Of a stretch of 64,000 nt of DNA, positions 62,569 through 64,000 are shown one piece after another (the stretch's first letter is position 1; the number at the start of each line of letters is the position of its first letter). Below the pieces are notes generated by a model. It was not told where the DNA came from and ran no database searches. It saw only the letters and a list, made by a program, of their open reading frames with translations. A program made the position numbers and the translations under genes. Source of the DNA: Massilia solisilvae (GTDB taxonomy: Bacteria > Pseudomonadota > Gammaproteobacteria > Burkholderiales > Burkholderiaceae_D); NCBI RefSeq assembly GCF_024753215.1, contig NZ_JANUGV010000001.1:558001-622000 (forward strand). The letters run 5' to 3'.

Positions 62569-63171
62569 ATGGCCCGCAAGACCAAGGAAGAGGCGGCGGC
62601 CACCCGTGACCGCATTTTGGATGCTGCAGAGCAGTTGTTTGCGGAACATGGCGTGTCGCGCACGACCTTGCAGCATATCGCAACGGCCGCCGGCGTGACG
62701 CGCGGGGCCATATACTGGCACTTCGACGACAAAGTGGCCCTGTTCAACGCGATGCTGGAGCGCGTGATCATGCCGCTCGAGTCGGCTCTGGTCCAGCTGG
62801 ACACCGAAGACCCGCTGCGCGATTTGCGCGAGTACATGCTGGCCGGCCTGCGCAAGACGGTGCAGGATGAGCGCGCCCGGCGCGTGTTCGAGATCGCGGC
62901 GCTGAAGATGGAATTCGTCGGCGAGCTGGAGGCGGCGCGCGTTCGCCGGCACCAGTGCCTGCAGACGTGGATGGAGCGTTCGGAAGAGCGCATCAAGTGC
63001 GCGGCCGAGCGCGGCGAGTTGCGCGAGGGTGTGGTGCCGCGCGCCGTGGCGCTGACCATGTGGTCGCTGGCGGAGGGCTTGATCCGCAGCTGGCTGTTCG
63101 AGCAGGCGTTCGATTTGGTCGAGGTGGGCACGCAGGCGGTGGATGCGCAGATTAACGGCTTGCGGCGTTGA
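62569..63171 (+). CDS. TetR/AcrR family repressor of the efflux operon
   Basis: 200 residues. The N-terminal helix-turn-helix is AAATRDRILDAAEQLFAEHGVSRTTLQHIATAAGVTRGAIYWHFDDKVALFNAML, closely AcrR-like (RGAIYWHF). The C-terminal ligand domain follows, with MKMEFVGE-like text at about 105-115. GGAG precedes the ATG. It is transcribed away from the RND genes, the standard layout for local repression relieved by pump substrates. Confidence 0.95.
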   Translation: MARKTKEEAAATRDRILDAAEQLFAEHGVSRTTLQHIATAAGVTRGAIYWHFDDKVALFNAMLERVIMPLESALVQLDTEDPLRDLREYMLAGLRKTVQDERARRVFEIAALKMEFVGELEAARVRRHQCLQTWMERSEERIKCAAERGELREGVVPRAVALTMWSLAEGLIRSWLFEQAFDLVEVGTQAVDAQINGLRR

Positions 63172-63194
63172 GCTTCAGGCCTGCAGGCGTCAGC

Positions 63195-63270
63195 TGGACG
63201 CGTGGGCAGGAAACCTGCCCACCCTACGCTGCTTAATGTAGGGTGGGCGGGTCCCCCGCCCACGCGTTCG
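63195..63270. repeat. Family A inverted repeat pair
   Basis: Copies 63195-63227 and 63238-63270, here with CCCTAC and GTAGGG ends facing inwards across a 10-base gap, the opposite arrangement to other pairs. The right copy ends one base before the transaldolase stop codon, between convergent genes. Confidence 0.85.
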
Positions 63271-63271
63271 A

Positions 63272-64000
63272 TCAGCGCATCGATTCGATCATCTGCTTGA
63301 GCTTGCCCGAGTCGGCGCAGAACGCGCGGATGCCTTCGGCCAGCTTTTCGGTGGCCATCGCGTCTTCGTTGAGCATGAAGCGGAAGGTCTTTTCGTCCAT
63401 GGCGATCTTTTCGATCGCCGCGCCCGCGTCCGGGCTCAGCTTGCGCTCGACCGCGCCGCTCGCATCGGCCAGCTTTTGCAGCAGGTCAGGCGAAATGGTC
63501 AGCAGGTCGCAGCCGGCCAGTTCCAGGATCTGCGAGGTGTTGCGGAAGCTCGCGCCCATCACTTCGGTCTTGTAGCCGAACTTGCGGTAGTACTGGTAGA
63601 TCCGCTTGACCGACTGCACGCCCGGGTCGTCCGCGCCCTGGTAGTCGATGCCGGTCGACTTCTTGTACCAGTCGTAGATGCGGCCGACGAACGGCGAGAT
63701 CAGCTGCACATTGGCCTGGGCACAGGCGATCGCCTGGCACAGCGAGAACAGCAGCGTCAGGTTGCAGCGGATGCCTTCGCGCTCCAGGATCTCGGCCGCG
63801 CGGATGCCTTCCCACGTCGATGCGATCTTGATCAGGACGCGCTTGCGGTCGATGCCCGCTTCTTCATACAGCGCGATCAGCTCGCGGCCCTTGGCGACCG
63901 TCGCTTCCGTATCGAAGGACAGGGCGGCGTCGATTTCGGTCGAGACCCGGCCCGGCACGTACTTGAGGATCTCGGTGCCGAACGCGATCAGCAGGCGGTC
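63272..64000 (-). CDS. tal: Transaldolase, 5' end cut by window
   Basis: 243 residues are visible; the frame stays open to the window edge ([25 protein letters not shown]), so a GTG at 63958 is internal. The Schiff-base Lys is in [17 protein letters not shown]. Other conserved blocks: [60 protein letters not shown]. It interconverts sugar phosphates in the pentose phosphate pathway. About 70-75 N-terminal residues lie outside the window. Confidence 0.96.
   Translation of the reverse strand, partial: DRLLIAFGTEILKYVPGRVSTEIDAALSFDTEATVAKGRELIALYEEAGIDRKRVLIKIASTWEGIRAAEILEREGIRCNLTLLFSLCQAIACAQANVQLISPFVGRIYDWYKKSTGIDYQGADDPGVQSVKRIYQYYRKFGYKTEVMGASFRNTSQILELAGCDLLTISPDLLQKLADASGAVERKLSPDAGAAIEKIAMDEKTFRFMLNEDAMATEKLAEGIRAFCADSGKLKQMIESMR

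Noticed and set aside
1359..63270. The regularly recurring repeats as a CRISPR array
   Set aside because: They are dispersed over tens of kilobases in both orientations, are palindromic, and have no spacer-sized units or cas genes.

Overview
The window is a GC-rich stretch of a betaproteobacterial chromosome, most likely from the Massilia/Telluria/Duganella/Janthinobacterium side of the Oxalobacteraceae. This rests on gene order (one large flg/fli block, then greB-spoT-rpoZ-gmk-yicC and kinase-PP2C-rph-rdgB-hemW), on protein flavour, and on two families of short palindromic repeats scattered between genes. The genus assignment is an inference.

Layout. (1) 1-1334: 3' part of a GGDEF-EAL gene. 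(2) 1447-14018: flagellar early and middle genes. flgN-flgM and flgA point left; flgB-C-D-E-F-G-H-I-J and flgK-flgL point right. (3) 14074-25294: a leftward block reading fliF-G-H-I-J-K, a terminator, then fliL-M-N-O-P-Q-R, with fliE divergent. (4) 25849-33486: leftward late genes fliC, flaG, then fliD-S-T, a second FliK-like gene, fhlB and ycgR. (5) 33968-38442: a diguanylate cyclase, then a membrane protein/PAS-histidine kinase/NarL-type regulator operon. (6) 38502-50113: housekeeping genes interrupted by accessory inserts (a heme oxygenase-like gene, a GIY-YIG gene, a CPBP protease). (7) 50213-56407: a chemoreceptor with a CheR-tether tail, a degenerate M28 peptidase-like protein, and an AT-richer phospholipase effector/immunity pair resembling type VI Tle/Tli4. 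(8) 56574-63171: a complete RND efflux system with a divergent TetR regulator. (9) 63272-64000: 5'-truncated transaldolase.

How it works together. The window encodes nearly the whole basal body, hook, filament and much of the export apparatus. flhA, flhB, flhDC, fliA, mot and che genes are not here. Four close matches to the FliA (sigma-28) promoter lie before flgM, flgK, fliD and fliC, so late genes and the anti-sigma factor form one regulon. c-di-GMP enzymes flank the cluster and a YcgR brake lies inside it, which suggests second-messenger control of motility. The hook, hook-filament junction, cap and filament proteins are all much longer than the E. coli versions, while the rod proteins are standard length.

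The most unusual structure is the repeat landscape. Family A (GTAGGGTGGGC...GCCCACGCGTTCA) has about 13 copies; one inverted pair lies in frame inside fliO. Family B (CGTCGTCCCCGCG...) occurs as inverted pairs with asymmetric inner ends. One pair with the same inner ends encloses a small GIY-YIG nuclease gene, so the short gene-less pairs look like deletion derivatives of a nuclease-bearing mobile unit. Family B copies also supply the C-terminal codons of two accessory proteins and the stem of a terminator.
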